64,000 nt of DNA from Halalkalirubrum salinum. Its GTDB lineage: Archaea; Halobacteriota; Halobacteria; Halobacteriales; Haloferacaceae. The stretch's first letter is position 1; every line of letters begins with the position of its first letter. The notes under the pieces are model-generated. The model was not told the DNA's origin and made no database searches. It saw nothing but the letters and a program-made list of their open reading frames with translations. The stretch covers positions 34,282 to 98,281 of the forward strand of contig NZ_SRSG01000017.1 in the NCBI RefSeq assembly GCF_005543295.1. Reading direction: 5' to 3'. Below are positions 43,639-51,801 of this stretch, in pieces. A program made the translations under genes and the position numbers.

Positions 43639-44660
43639 CCCGACACGAACCCGAGACGTACTCGTTCACCCGGTACCTCACCGCAAAGCAGACCGTCGAC
43701 GACCGCGCCCTCCACCGTCCAACCTGTGATGCCCTGCGACACTCGCTTGCGTCGACGGCTGCGGCGATCGATCGACCGCTCAGAATCCTCGAAGTCGGCG
43801 CAGGGGTGGGCACGATGCTCGATCGGCTGCTCGAATGGGGCGTACTCCCGAGCGGCGCGATCGAATACGTCGGCGTCGACACCGACGAGCAGTGCATCGA
43901 TCGAGCCAGAGTCCGGGCCCGTGGCCTGGCTGGCGGAGTCGAAGTCGATACTCCAGACGATCTAAACGATTTAGACGAGTCGATCGAGACTGAACCCAAA
44001 GGACCGATCGAGATCGAAGCCGAGGACACGAGCGTTTCCGTGCGCTACGTGTGCGAGGACGCGATCGCCCATGCCACAGATGCCGACGGGTTCGACTGTG
44101 TGATCGCGATGGCGTTTCTCGACCTGATTGACCTCCCCGCAGGGCTCAATCGGCTCGCTTCGGCACTCACACCCACCGGTGTCCTGTATGCACCGGTCAC
44201 CTTTGACGGGCTGACGTGTTTTCGACCAGTCGCGGACGAGAAGTTCGAACGTGCGCTGCTGGCGAGGTATCATGAGACAATGGACGCGGCTGACAGAGCG
44301 GGCGGATCGACAACCGGCCGGAAGCTGTTTGATATTGCAGAACGCTGTGGGCTGTCGATCGTCTCTGCTGGCGGTTCCGACTGGGTTGTCCACCCCAACG
44401 CAGCGAGTGAACCCGAAGGCGCGTACACGGCTGACGAAGCGTACTTCTTGCACCACATTGTCGACACGGTCGATGGGGCAGTTCGGGACGCGATCGACGA
44501 GACCGGCAGCGACAACGAGACCGACCGAAGCGTAGACAGCGTCCTCTCACCCGATCGCGTGGCGGGGTGGGCCGACCGCCGACACCACGAGATCGAAGCC
44601 GGCGAGTTGACATATACGGCGCATCAGTACGACGTGCTCTTCGAGCGAACGACGGAGTAG
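43635..44660 (+). CDS. Class I SAM-dependent methyltransferase coupled to ferredoxin
   Basis: A 341-residue protein starting at GTG. SAM motifs are LRILEVGAGVGTMLDRLLE, the acidic YVGVDTDEQCIDRAR and FDCVIAMAFLDLIDLPAGLN (motif IV). A large insert (residues about 105-150) separates the halves, and a C-terminal segment (SLIVSAGGSDWVVHPNA) is conserved in related haloarchaeal proteins. Overlap with the ferredoxin gene is a hint that the methylation or another step needs reducing power. The substrate is unknown. Confidence 0.8.
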   Translation: MTRHEPETYSFTRYLTAKQTVDDRALHRPTCDALRHSLASTAAAIDRPLRILEVGAGVGTMLDRLLEWGVLPSGAIEYVGVDTDEQCIDRARVRARGLAGGVEVDTPDDLNDLDESIETEPKGPIEIEAEDTSVSVRYVCEDAIAHATDADGFDCVIAMAFLDLIDLPAGLNRLASALTPTGVLYAPVTFDGLTCFRPVADEKFERALLARYHETMDAADRAGGSTTGRKLFDIAERCGLSIVSAGGSDWVVHPNAASEPEGAYTADEAYFLHHIVDTVDGAVRDAIDETGSDNETDRSVDSVLSPDRVAGWADRRHHEIEAGELTYTAHQYDVLFERTTE

Positions 44661-44681
44661 AAAGAAGAGACCGCGTTTGTC

Positions 44682-45542
44682 CTACAGGGCCGCACCGACG
44701 TACAACACGGCGACGAGGAACACCCATACGAGGTCGACGAAGTGCCAGTACATCGAGGCTGTACTCACAGAGAGGTGCCGTTCAGCGGAGTACTGACCGT
44801 ACAACGATCGAACAAAGACGATCGAGAGAATCACGACACCCATAGCGACGTGGAGGCCGTGTAGTCCAGTCAACCCGAAGAACGCCGAACCGTAGACGCC
44901 TTCTGCGTAGGTGAAGCCGTAGTGACCGATGAACTCGTAGTACTCAAGGGCCTGTCCGCCGAGGAAGACGATGCCCAACAGTACGGTGAGGCCCATCCCG
45001 CGAACGAAGCTTTTGCGATCGTTGTGCCGGATAGCGTGGTGCGCCCAGTGGAGGGTGAACGAGGAGGCGATCAAAATTAGCGTGTTGACGATGATGAGCG
45101 AGCCGGTCAGCGACTCGATCGGGACCGCGTCCGGCAATGCCCACTCTGTTCCCGCGCGGTAGTAGAAGTAGTACGTGAAGATCGCGCCGAACGTCGCGAG
45201 CTCACTGCCGAGGAATGCGATCATCCCCCAGCGTAACGACACCGGTCCAGCGCTCGTGATCTCACGGGACCAGAACTTTGCAATGAATGCGTGGTACAGC
45301 CAGCCGTAGATACCGACTAAGAACAATCCAATCGCTCCGACGGCCACGCCGATCCCGATTAGCGGCGTTCCAACGACGTCCTGGAGGATCCAAAGCGCCA
45401 TGCCGATGTAGATGCCTGCGCCGCCGATCGCGGTGACGAACGGCCACCAGCTTGCTTCGCCAAAGCCCCTCGGCCAGTCCTCGACGGCCGGGAGGTGGTG
45501 GTGGCCATGATCGTCGTGCCCATCCTCGGTTTGGGTACTCAT
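44682..45542 (-). CDS. coxC: Cytochrome c oxidase subunit III
   Basis: A 286-residue seven-span membrane protein of a haem-copper terminal oxidase. It has a histidine-rich N-terminus (DDHGHHHLPAVEDWP), the segments SLRWGMIAFLGSELATFGAI, IVNTLILIASSFTLHWAHHA, SAFFGLTGLHGLHVAMGVVI and MYWHFVDLVWVFLVAVLY. The last motif is diagnostic of subunit III. Start: ATG at 45542. Subunits I and II are not in the window. Confidence 0.95.
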   Translation of the reverse strand: MSTQTEDGHDDHGHHHLPAVEDWPRGFGEASWWPFVTAIGGAGIYIGMALWILQDVVGTPLIGIGVAVGAIGLFLVGIYGWLYHAFIAKFWSREITSAGPVSLRWGMIAFLGSELATFGAIFTYYFYYRAGTEWALPDAVPIESLTGSLIIVNTLILIASSFTLHWAHHAIRHNDRKSFVRGMGLTVLLGIVFLGGQALEYYEFIGHYGFTYAEGVYGSAFFGLTGLHGLHVAMGVVILSIVFVRSLYGQYSAERHLSVSTASMYWHFVDLVWVFLVAVLYVGAAL

Positions 45543-45650
45543 GAGCGTTCCTTGTGATCGGATCGCTAAAAATCCTCCCAACCCGTCGCGCCGTCCGAGG
45601 CGGCGATCGAAGTCGCAAGCTACTCGGGTAGCGTGGCCTTAGCGTCGACA

Positions 45651-47108
45651 ATGCGGCTCAAGGGAGATCCTGCCAAAGACAGGAGTTCTATCTCCGAATC
45701 AGGTGGACACATACTGAGACGATCGGCAGCGGTGGCTGTGGCTGTCGCGATTGTGGCTGCGATCCTCGCCTTCGCTGCCCCGGCGGCCGGCCACGCCGCG
45801 GGCTTGCGGGACGCAGGACCAAGCGGCGTGGAAGTCCCGACCTGGCTGTTTCTCACCACCGGCGGCGGTGCCGTTGGAGCGTCGTTCCTCCTTGCGAGTT
45901 TCGTGACCGATCGTGCATTTATTCGATCGATCCACGCGTGGGGAACGGAGGTTCCCGCTCCGGGCCGGCTTGCGCGGTGGGCGGTCCGCACGATCGGCGT
46001 TGGCCTCCTCGCGGTAACCATCTACGTCGGCTTCGTCGGTCCAACAACCGGGTACCGGAACTTCGCCATTCTCTTTGTCTGGGTCGTCTGGTGGGGTGGG
46101 TACGTCGCCTCGACGTACCTCATCGGCAACACATGGCCAACACTCAATCCGTTTCGGACAGTCGCAGAATTGCTGCCAACACTCGACGTGAACTACCCCG
46201 AACGGCTCGGATCGTGGCCGAGCGTCGTCGGCCTATTAGCGATTATCTGGATTGAGGTGGTGAGTCCACTAGCCGACGATCCACGAGCGCTCGCGACGGC
46301 GATCGCCGTGTACGGCGCGATCACAGTGGGTGGTGCGGTTACGTTCGGCACATCGGTGTGGTTTCGAAACGCCGACCCGATCTCGCGGGCATTTGCCTGT
46401 TTCGGCCGCGTTGCCCCGATCGAACGGACAGACTCTGGGATCTCGATCAGGCTTCCCGGAACAGCACTGTCGGAGGGCGGGCTTGTCGAGAGCCGAGCCG
46501 ACGCGGCATTCGTCATCGCGCTGTTGTACGTCACGACGTTCGACGGCTTTGTCGCGACGTGGCTCTGGCGCGATCTCGCGACGTGGCTCGTCGGAGCGGG
46601 CCTCCCGCCGCTTTTTGTCTATTTCAGTGTCTATCTCCTCGGATACGGAGCGTTTTTGACGGTGTTCCAGTGGGCGATCGGGCGCGCTCGATCGGACGCG
46701 GATACCTTCCGCTCGCGGGCGGCACTGTTGCGGCGGTTCGCACCGTCATTTCTGGCGATCGCAGCAGGCTATCACATTGCACACAACCTCGTCGTTCTCA
46801 TCGGTCTCGCGCCCTCAGTAATCGCAGTTGGGGCTGCACCGTTGTCGCCGCCACAGCAGCCGCCGGTCCTCGCAAGTGTTCCTGGCTGGCTGACCGGCGT
46901 CGAACTGGCATTCGTGCTCGTGGGACACTTTCTGGCGGTCTGGGTCGCACACGCGATCGCCTACGAGCTGTTCCCGGCTCGAATGGACGCAATCAGGAGC
47001 CAATATGGGATCACGCTCGTCATGGTTGCGTATACGGTCATCAGCCTCTGGATCGTGACCACGCCGATCGTCGAACCGCCGTTCCTCGCGGGTGAGTCCC
47101 TCTCATGA
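45651..47108 (+). CDS. Polytopic membrane protein (fenitrothion-hydrolase/FedA-like)
   Basis: A 485-residue membrane protein with about 11-12 spans. An early span is followed by GHAAGLRDAGPSGVEVPTWL (a 'GHxxG...vP.wL' start like proteins called fenitrothion hydrolase in actinobacteria), NFAILFVWVVWWGGYVASTY, TWPTLNPFRTVAE and a C-terminal HFLAVWVAHAIAYELF. The 'NPF' and 'HF..VW.AH' motifs typify the family. It is divergent from coxC and may work in the respiratory complex, as a guess. Start: ATG at 45651; a GTG six codons earlier is possible. Confidence 0.72.
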   Translation: MRLKGDPAKDRSSISESGGHILRRSAAVAVAVAIVAAILAFAAPAAGHAAGLRDAGPSGVEVPTWLFLTTGGGAVGASFLLASFVTDRAFIRSIHAWGTEVPAPGRLARWAVRTIGVGLLAVTIYVGFVGPTTGYRNFAILFVWVVWWGGYVASTYLIGNTWPTLNPFRTVAELLPTLDVNYPERLGSWPSVVGLLAIIWIEVVSPLADDPRALATAIAVYGAITVGGAVTFGTSVWFRNADPISRAFACFGRVAPIERTDSGISIRLPGTALSEGGLVESRADAAFVIALLYVTTFDGFVATWLWRDLATWLVGAGLPPLFVYFSVYLLGYGAFLTVFQWAIGRARSDADTFRSRAALLRRFAPSFLAIAAGYHIAHNLVVLIGLAPSVIAVGAAPLSPPQQPPVLASVPGWLTGVELAFVLVGHFLAVWVAHAIAYELFPARMDAIRSQYGITLVMVAYTVISLWIVTTPIVEPPFLAGESLS

Positions 47109-47413
47109 CTCGTCAGACGGCCGAAAACCGGAGTGAAGCGGGCGAAGTCGAGGAGTCAGCTTTCGATGTTCCAGCGGATAGTGAGCCGATCGTCTGTCCG
47201 TACTGCTCGATGCCGCTTTCGACAGAGCGGCAGCGATCGCTGCACATTGGGCTCGATCACTACCACGAGAGCACCGATCGCGAACAGGAGGCGTTTCGCG
47301 AGGCGTACGCCGAGGAAGAAAAGGAACTCAGTCGGTTTCGGATTGTTGCGCTCGGCGGGCTCGTCGCCCTGTATTTTGGATTCCTCCTTGTCTACGCCCT
47401 CTTGGCAGTTTAA
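47105..47413 (+). CDS. C2H2-type zinc motif plus single-span membrane protein (DUF7410-like)
   Basis: A 102-residue protein: a CPYCSMPLSTERQRSLHIGL DH zinc finger (Cys-Cys...His-His, residues about 31-51), an acidic helix with EEEKELSRFRI, and one C-terminal span (LGGLVALYFGFLLVYALLAV). It overlaps the upstream membrane gene by 4 nt and is translationally coupled. In other haloarchaea this pair is found next to oxidase genes. Function is unknown. Confidence 0.75.
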   Translation: MTRQTAENRSEAGEVEESAFDVPADSEPIVCPYCSMPLSTERQRSLHIGLDHYHESTDREQEAFREAYAEEEKELSRFRIVALGGLVALYFGFLLVYALLAV

Positions 47414-47553
47414 GCGCCACCCACAACTGAAGTTGTGTATTTTCTGCTCGACAATGCGAACGTGGGCCAGAGATTGCTTCGGATTCTTTTGGCTGTAATC
47501 AACGTCTGACGGTCCGGAAAGTATTTCCCTCGGCTGACGGGAGGTTACGCCAA

Positions 47554-49743
47554 ATGGATCGCGAGATAATCGAAATAATCACCGAGTGGGACTCGGCTCC
47601 CTTCGACGGCGGGCACGACGAGCTCACGGATCTTGCCGATCGTCGATTTTCAGGCGCGATCAGCGACGGGACCGCCTGGGCATTTTTGTCCAACGGCAAG
47701 CTCGTTGGAATCGTCGACGGAGACCTCGACACCTTCTCGGAAGCGTCGGGCACAGTGTATGAGGCCTCTGAGGCGGTCTTGCCGCTTTTGTGTATAATGC
47801 GTGCAAAGGGAGGCGAAGAGCGCGGAAAATACTATACTGAAGAAACCCCAGTTGAGACAGTCAACGAAACGCTCTCATCTGGTGGGTTCACGGGCTATCT
47901 CGAACTCTCTGAAAACGTCCTGTCAGGCGATTACTACGTGGTCTACTACGGCGGCAAGGCGATGAGCGTCGCGTTCGTTGGCAACAGCCGAAAGCTCCAC
48001 ACCGACGAGGAAGCATTCGATCTACTCACCGATGAGGTCGGTATCTATACTGTCAGAAGTGTCGATATTGCGGTGACAGAGATTCCGAGCGCAGATTCCG
48101 ATACCTCAGTTGGCCCATCAAGCGGAGATGATAGCGACACTGGGAGTGAAATAGAAGCCGCGAGCAACCCCACAGAGACGAGTGAGCCAGACAACACAGA
48201 CGACACCACCGAGGCAGCCGATACAGCCGACGCAGACTCCAGCGAAGGAGCAATTGTTGCGGGTAGTGACGCGGATAGTGACACGGAACCAGAGGCTGAC
48301 ACCGCCGCAGCTATCGAATCAGTTTCAAACACAGCAGCCAAAGAGACAACGGCAAAGCCGAATGAGTCGACAACAACCGATTCAGAAGTGCCGGTCGATC
48401 AATCGACAACGACTGTCGCGAGCGACGCTCCGAGAACAGCTGAATCATCTCCAGAGCCCGGTGAATCAGACGATCCGCTGGCAGACGATACCCATCCCGG
48501 GGCTTCCGAGCGAGAATCTGGCTCTTCTGAGGGTTCAACGGTAAGCGCTGACCACTCGAGCGCATTTCGTGGAGAGGCCCAATGGCGCGAGACACGATCG
48601 ATCCCGTCGCTCGATCCGGCAAAATCTCGCCCCGACTCAAACGGTGCATCGGGTGCGAAAGCATCTCCCCAACAGGGAGGTGCAAACAGCGTCCGAACGG
48701 TGAAACAACCGAACCAGCCACCGCAATCAGCCAAGTCAGATCGTTCGCGGCAGCGTCGGTCAGCGCGCCATTCCGAGCGAGACGGGGCCGAAGCAAAACT
48801 CGCCCGGGCAAAAAAGCTCTACAAACAGCTCCAAGAGAAGGCCGAACGCCTCGAGGCCGAACGTGACAGTGCCCGTGAGGAGCGCGATGAAGCCGAAAAA
48901 GAAGTCGATCGGCTCGAATCGAAGGTCGAACGCCTCGAATCAGAGATTGAACGACTCAACGCAGAGATCGATCGGCACGAATCCGATCAACCGGCGACGA
49001 GCAACCAGTTTGGGCGATCGATTTCGGCGACAGAGGCGATCGCTGGTACGAACCTCTTTGTACGCTATTCGAGCAAAGGTAAAACGACGCTCGAAGACAT
49101 CCACGACGGCGACGGGAATCAAACAGACTTACGAGAGAACCTCCGACTGGAGAAACATACCACCTTCGAGACTGATGGCTGCACCGTCGAAGGTGAACCT
49201 TACGAGGAGTTCCTGACCGAAACAATCCAGTACCGCTTCACCCGGTGGGCCGTCGAGGAGTTGTTGTTCGAAATTATCGAAACAGGCAATCACACCGGTC
49301 TTAGTGGGCTATACGATAGTATCCCGCACATCGATCGTGCGGAGTTCGACGGCGAGGTTGAACTCCAACCGGCGGAGGGAGAAGGAGACGAACCGCTCAT
49401 GGCCACCTTCGACGTGGTGTTGCGGGATCGGATGGGCGAACCACTGTTGATCGCGAACTTCAACGACTCCAGACAGCCCGCTCGATCAGGGATGATCGAA
49501 TCACTCGTCCGATCGGGCAAAGACCTCTGTGAGCGAAGCGACTCCTTCGGCGGGGCGATCGCCGTCACATCGAGCTTTTTCGATCCCAGCGCGCTGGAGG
49601 CCGCAGGCGATGCGACTGGCGGTGGGCTACTCAGCAGAAATAAGGCAAAAAGCTACGTCAAGATCGGACGAAAGCTGGGGTTCCATCTGTGTCTAGTCGA
49701 GAGCCGTGAGAACGACTTCCACATGAGCGTTCCCGAACTCTGA
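47554..49743 (+). CDS. Large haloarchaeal multi-domain protein with central coiled coil (DUF7527-like)
   Basis: A 729-residue protein. The N-terminal domain (1 to about 175) is alpha/beta, with FSGAISDGTAWAFLSNGKLV and YTVRSVDIAVTEIP. Residues about 180-405 are disordered, rich in Ser, Thr, Asp and Glu. A coiled coil spans about 410-475 (AERLEAERDSAREERDEAEK, VDRLESKVERLESEIERL). The C-terminal domain (about 490-729) ends with VVLRDRMGEPLLIANFNDSR and SYVKIGRKLGFHLCLVESRE, recalling a PD-(D/E)XK nuclease fold but without a clear active-site lysine. No function is known. Confidence 0.78.
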   Translation: MDREIIEIITEWDSAPFDGGHDELTDLADRRFSGAISDGTAWAFLSNGKLVGIVDGDLDTFSEASGTVYEASEAVLPLLCIMRAKGGEERGKYYTEETPVETVNETLSSGGFTGYLELSENVLSGDYYVVYYGGKAMSVAFVGNSRKLHTDEEAFDLLTDEVGIYTVRSVDIAVTEIPSADSDTSVGPSSGDDSDTGSEIEAASNPTETSEPDNTDDTTEAADTADADSSEGAIVAGSDADSDTEPEADTAAAIESVSNTAAKETTAKPNESTTTDSEVPVDQSTTTVASDAPRTAESSPEPGESDDPLADDTHPGASERESGSSEGSTVSADHSSAFRGEAQWRETRSIPSLDPAKSRPDSNGASGAKASPQQGGANSVRTVKQPNQPPQSAKSDRSRQRRSARHSERDGAEAKLARAKKLYKQLQEKAERLEAERDSAREERDEAEKEVDRLESKVERLESEIERLNAEIDRHESDQPATSNQFGRSISATEAIAGTNLFVRYSSKGKTTLEDIHDGDGNQTDLRENLRLEKHTTFETDGCTVEGEPYEEFLTETIQYRFTRWAVEELLFEIIETGNHTGLSGLYDSIPHIDRAEFDGEVELQPAEGEGDEPLMATFDVVLRDRMGEPLLIANFNDSRQPARSGMIESLVRSGKDLCERSDSFGGAIAVTSSFFDPSALEAAGDATGGGLLSRNKAKSYVKIGRKLGFHLCLVESRENDFHMSVPEL

Positions 49744-49760
49744 TCGACCGACAGTTAACG

Positions 49761-50066
49761 CTAATTTTCGATTTCTGCGGCGTCGTCGATCCGCATCGTC
49801 GAGAGCTTCTCGACGGTTTCGTCGAGTTTCTCGTCGAGTTCATCGACGAACTCTGCGGTGCGCTCGGTCGTAATCGCACCCTGGCTCGAGGGCTCGATCA
49901 GGTTCTCCTCTTCGAGTACACGGAGGGAGTATCGCACCTTGTGGTGTGGGTATCCAGTCTCGTTCGACATCTTGACGATGCCGATCGGCTCGTTCTCGAT
50001 CACCATGCGGAGCACTTGCAGATGCCGTTCCAGCATATCAACTTCTTTTTCAAGTCGGTCTATCAT
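49761..50066 (-). CDS. Winged-helix transcriptional regulator, small
   Basis: A 101-residue protein: N-terminal helix DRLEKEVDMLERHLQVLRMV, an HTH with ENEPIGIVKMSNETGYPHHKV and RYSLRVLEEENLIEPSSQGA, and a C-terminal dimerising helix (ERTAEFVDELDEKLDETVEK). This is a haloarchaeal-type regulator with a flanking coiled coil. It is divergent from purA, so a role in that promoter is conceivable but unproven. Confidence 0.85.
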   Translation of the reverse strand: MIDRLEKEVDMLERHLQVLRMVIENEPIGIVKMSNETGYPHHKVRYSLRVLEEENLIEPSSQGAITTERTAEFVDELDEKLDETVEKLSTMRIDDAAEIEN

Positions 50067-50233
50067 GCCATTTGTTAACTTGTCTTTTTGGGTTTTAAAA
50101 GTTGCTGTCTACGATGCCGATCGACTGCGTGAGTCGCACATTTTTCATGAGAGGAGTTAACAGTTCGGGTTTGTGTGAACACGACGCACAATCATGAACA
50201 ATACATACCATTGCACTACCGCTATTGTTGAAA

Positions 50234-50264
50234 CATACATATATACACAAATGTGTATTGTATG
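50234..50264 (+). promoter_or_regulatory. Extended palindrome upstream of purA (candidate purine operator)
   Basis: The inner palindrome is ATACACA-AA-TGTGTAT (50243-50258), with outer arms CATACA (50234-50239) and TGTATG (50259-50264). It sits about 20 bp upstream of the purA TATA-like box (TTTATC, 50285-50290). Its core TACACAAATGT recurs in the purNH promoter at 53439. Confidence 0.6.
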
Positions 50265-50312
50265 CGGTCGACGACCGTAATGTGTTTATCGGGCGCTCGA
50301 GAACCTCCGCAC

Positions 50313-51659
50313 ATGACCGTCACTATCGTCGGTTCCCAGCTTGGCGACGAGGGCAAAGGCGCGCTCGTCGACCTGTGGGGTGGCGACGCGGACGTCGTCG
50401 TTCGATATCAAGGCGGCGACAACGCCGGACACACTGTCGTCGAAGGAGGCACCGAATACAAGCTGTCGCTCGTGCCGAGCGGAGCTGTGCGAGGAAAAGT
50501 CGGCGTGCTTGGCAACGGGTGCGTCGTAAACCCGAATACGCTATTTTCGGAAATCGATGATCTGCGCGATCGCGGACTCGACCCCGACGTACGGGTCGCA
50601 GAGCGCGCGCACGTGATCCTCCCATATCACCGCGTGCTCGATGGGATCGAAGAAAAGGCAAAGAGCGGCTCGGATCTCGCTGCAGGGACGACAAAGCGCG
50701 GCATCGGCCCGACATACGAGGACAAGGCCGGCCGCCGCGGGGTTCGCGTCGGCGACCTGCTTGATTCGGACGTCCTGCGCGATCGGCTCGAATACGTCGT
50801 TCCACAAAAGCGCGCACTTGCAGACGCGGTCTACGGTCTGGATGTCGACGAAGGTGAACATGCCGACGCCTTCGATGTCGACGCATTGTTCGAGCGCTAC
50901 CGGGCGATCGGCGAGCGGCTCGCCGACGAGGAAATGACTGTCAACGCCGGTGATTTCCTCGGTAATCGGCTCGATGGCGGCGACGAGTTGCTGTTCGAAG
51001 GCGCGCAGGGAACGTCGATCGACATCGACCACGGCATTTACCCGTTTGTCACCTCCTCGAACCCGACTGCGGGCGGCGCAGCGACCGGCACCGGTGTCGG
51101 CCCAACTGTTATTGGCCGCGGCGAGGTCGTCGGTATCGTCAAAGCCTATCTTTCGCGGGTTGGTACCGGACCGCTACCGACCGAGCTCGACGGTAACAAG
51201 GCCGACGAGGAACTTGCCGATTACATCCGCGAGAAGGGCGGTGAGTTCGGTACTGTGACCGGGCGTCCGCGCCGGATCGGCTGGCTCGATATGCCCATGT
51301 TGCGGCACGCAACGCGGGCAAACGGGTTTACCGGCCTTGCGGTGAATCACATCGACGTGCTCGCCGGGCTGGACGCAATCAAGGTCGGCCACGCCTACGA
51401 ACTCAACGGGGAGACGATCGAAACCATGCCCTCGACAACAGAGCGGTGGGGTGACTGTGAGCCCGTGCTCCGATCATTTGAGCCGTGGCCAGAGGTCGAT
51501 TGGACCGACGTTTCAGAGTCCGGCTACGACGCGATTCCTGAAAACGCGCAGGCGTACCTCGAATACATCAGCGACGAGCTTGATGTGCTGATCTACGCGA
51601 TTGGCGTCGGTCCGGATCGCGAAGAGACGATCGCACTCGCGAATCCGTTCGAACAGTAG
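50313..51659 (+). CDS. purA: Adenylosuccinate synthetase
   Basis: A 448-residue enzyme joining aspartate to IMP. It shows GSQLGDEGKGALVDLWG (GDEGKGK-like P-loop), the catalytic GGDNAGHTVV histidine, GTTKRGIGPTYEDKAGRRGVR and EGAQGTSIDIDHGIYPFVTS. The length is normal. Start: ATG at 50313 with a TATA-like box about 25 nt before it (leaderless). Its 3' end is part of a 30-bp tandem repeat. Together with purNH and purB it forms a purine gene group. Confidence 0.95.
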   Translation: MTVTIVGSQLGDEGKGALVDLWGGDADVVVRYQGGDNAGHTVVEGGTEYKLSLVPSGAVRGKVGVLGNGCVVNPNTLFSEIDDLRDRGLDPDVRVAERAHVILPYHRVLDGIEEKAKSGSDLAAGTTKRGIGPTYEDKAGRRGVRVGDLLDSDVLRDRLEYVVPQKRALADAVYGLDVDEGEHADAFDVDALFERYRAIGERLADEEMTVNAGDFLGNRLDGGDELLFEGAQGTSIDIDHGIYPFVTSSNPTAGGAATGTGVGPTVIGRGEVVGIVKAYLSRVGTGPLPTELDGNKADEELADYIREKGGEFGTVTGRPRRIGWLDMPMLRHATRANGFTGLAVNHIDVLAGLDAIKVGHAYELNGETIETMPSTTERWGDCEPVLRSFEPWPEVDWTDVSESGYDAIPENAQAYLEYISDELDVLIYAIGVGPDREETIALANPFEQ

Positions 51660-51748
51660 CTACAAGTTGCGAATCCGTTCGAACAGTAGCTACAAGTTGC
51701 GAATCCGTTCGAACAGTAGCTACAAGTTGCGAATCCGTTCGAGCAGTA
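51639..51748. repeat. 30-bp tandem repeat, three full copies and a partial fourth, beginning in the purA 3' end
   Basis: Copies begin at 51639, 51669 and 51699, and a diverged partial copy at 51729 (GAGCAGTA instead of GAACAGTA). The unit is GCGAATCCGTTCGAACAGTA plus GCTACAAGTT. The first copy encodes the last residues ANPFEQ and contains the stop codon. Read on, three consecutive stop codons are produced. The repeat fills most of the 142-bp gap before purNH. Confidence 0.95.
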
Positions 51749-51801
51749 CGCGGTCACAAAAACACAGCCCACCGAGGAGCCAGAGCACTTGCCAGCGGAG
51801 T

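Noticed and set aside
51639..51748. CRISPR or origin-type iteron array
   Set aside because: The unit is a copy of the purA 3' end, has no spacers and no replication gene is near.
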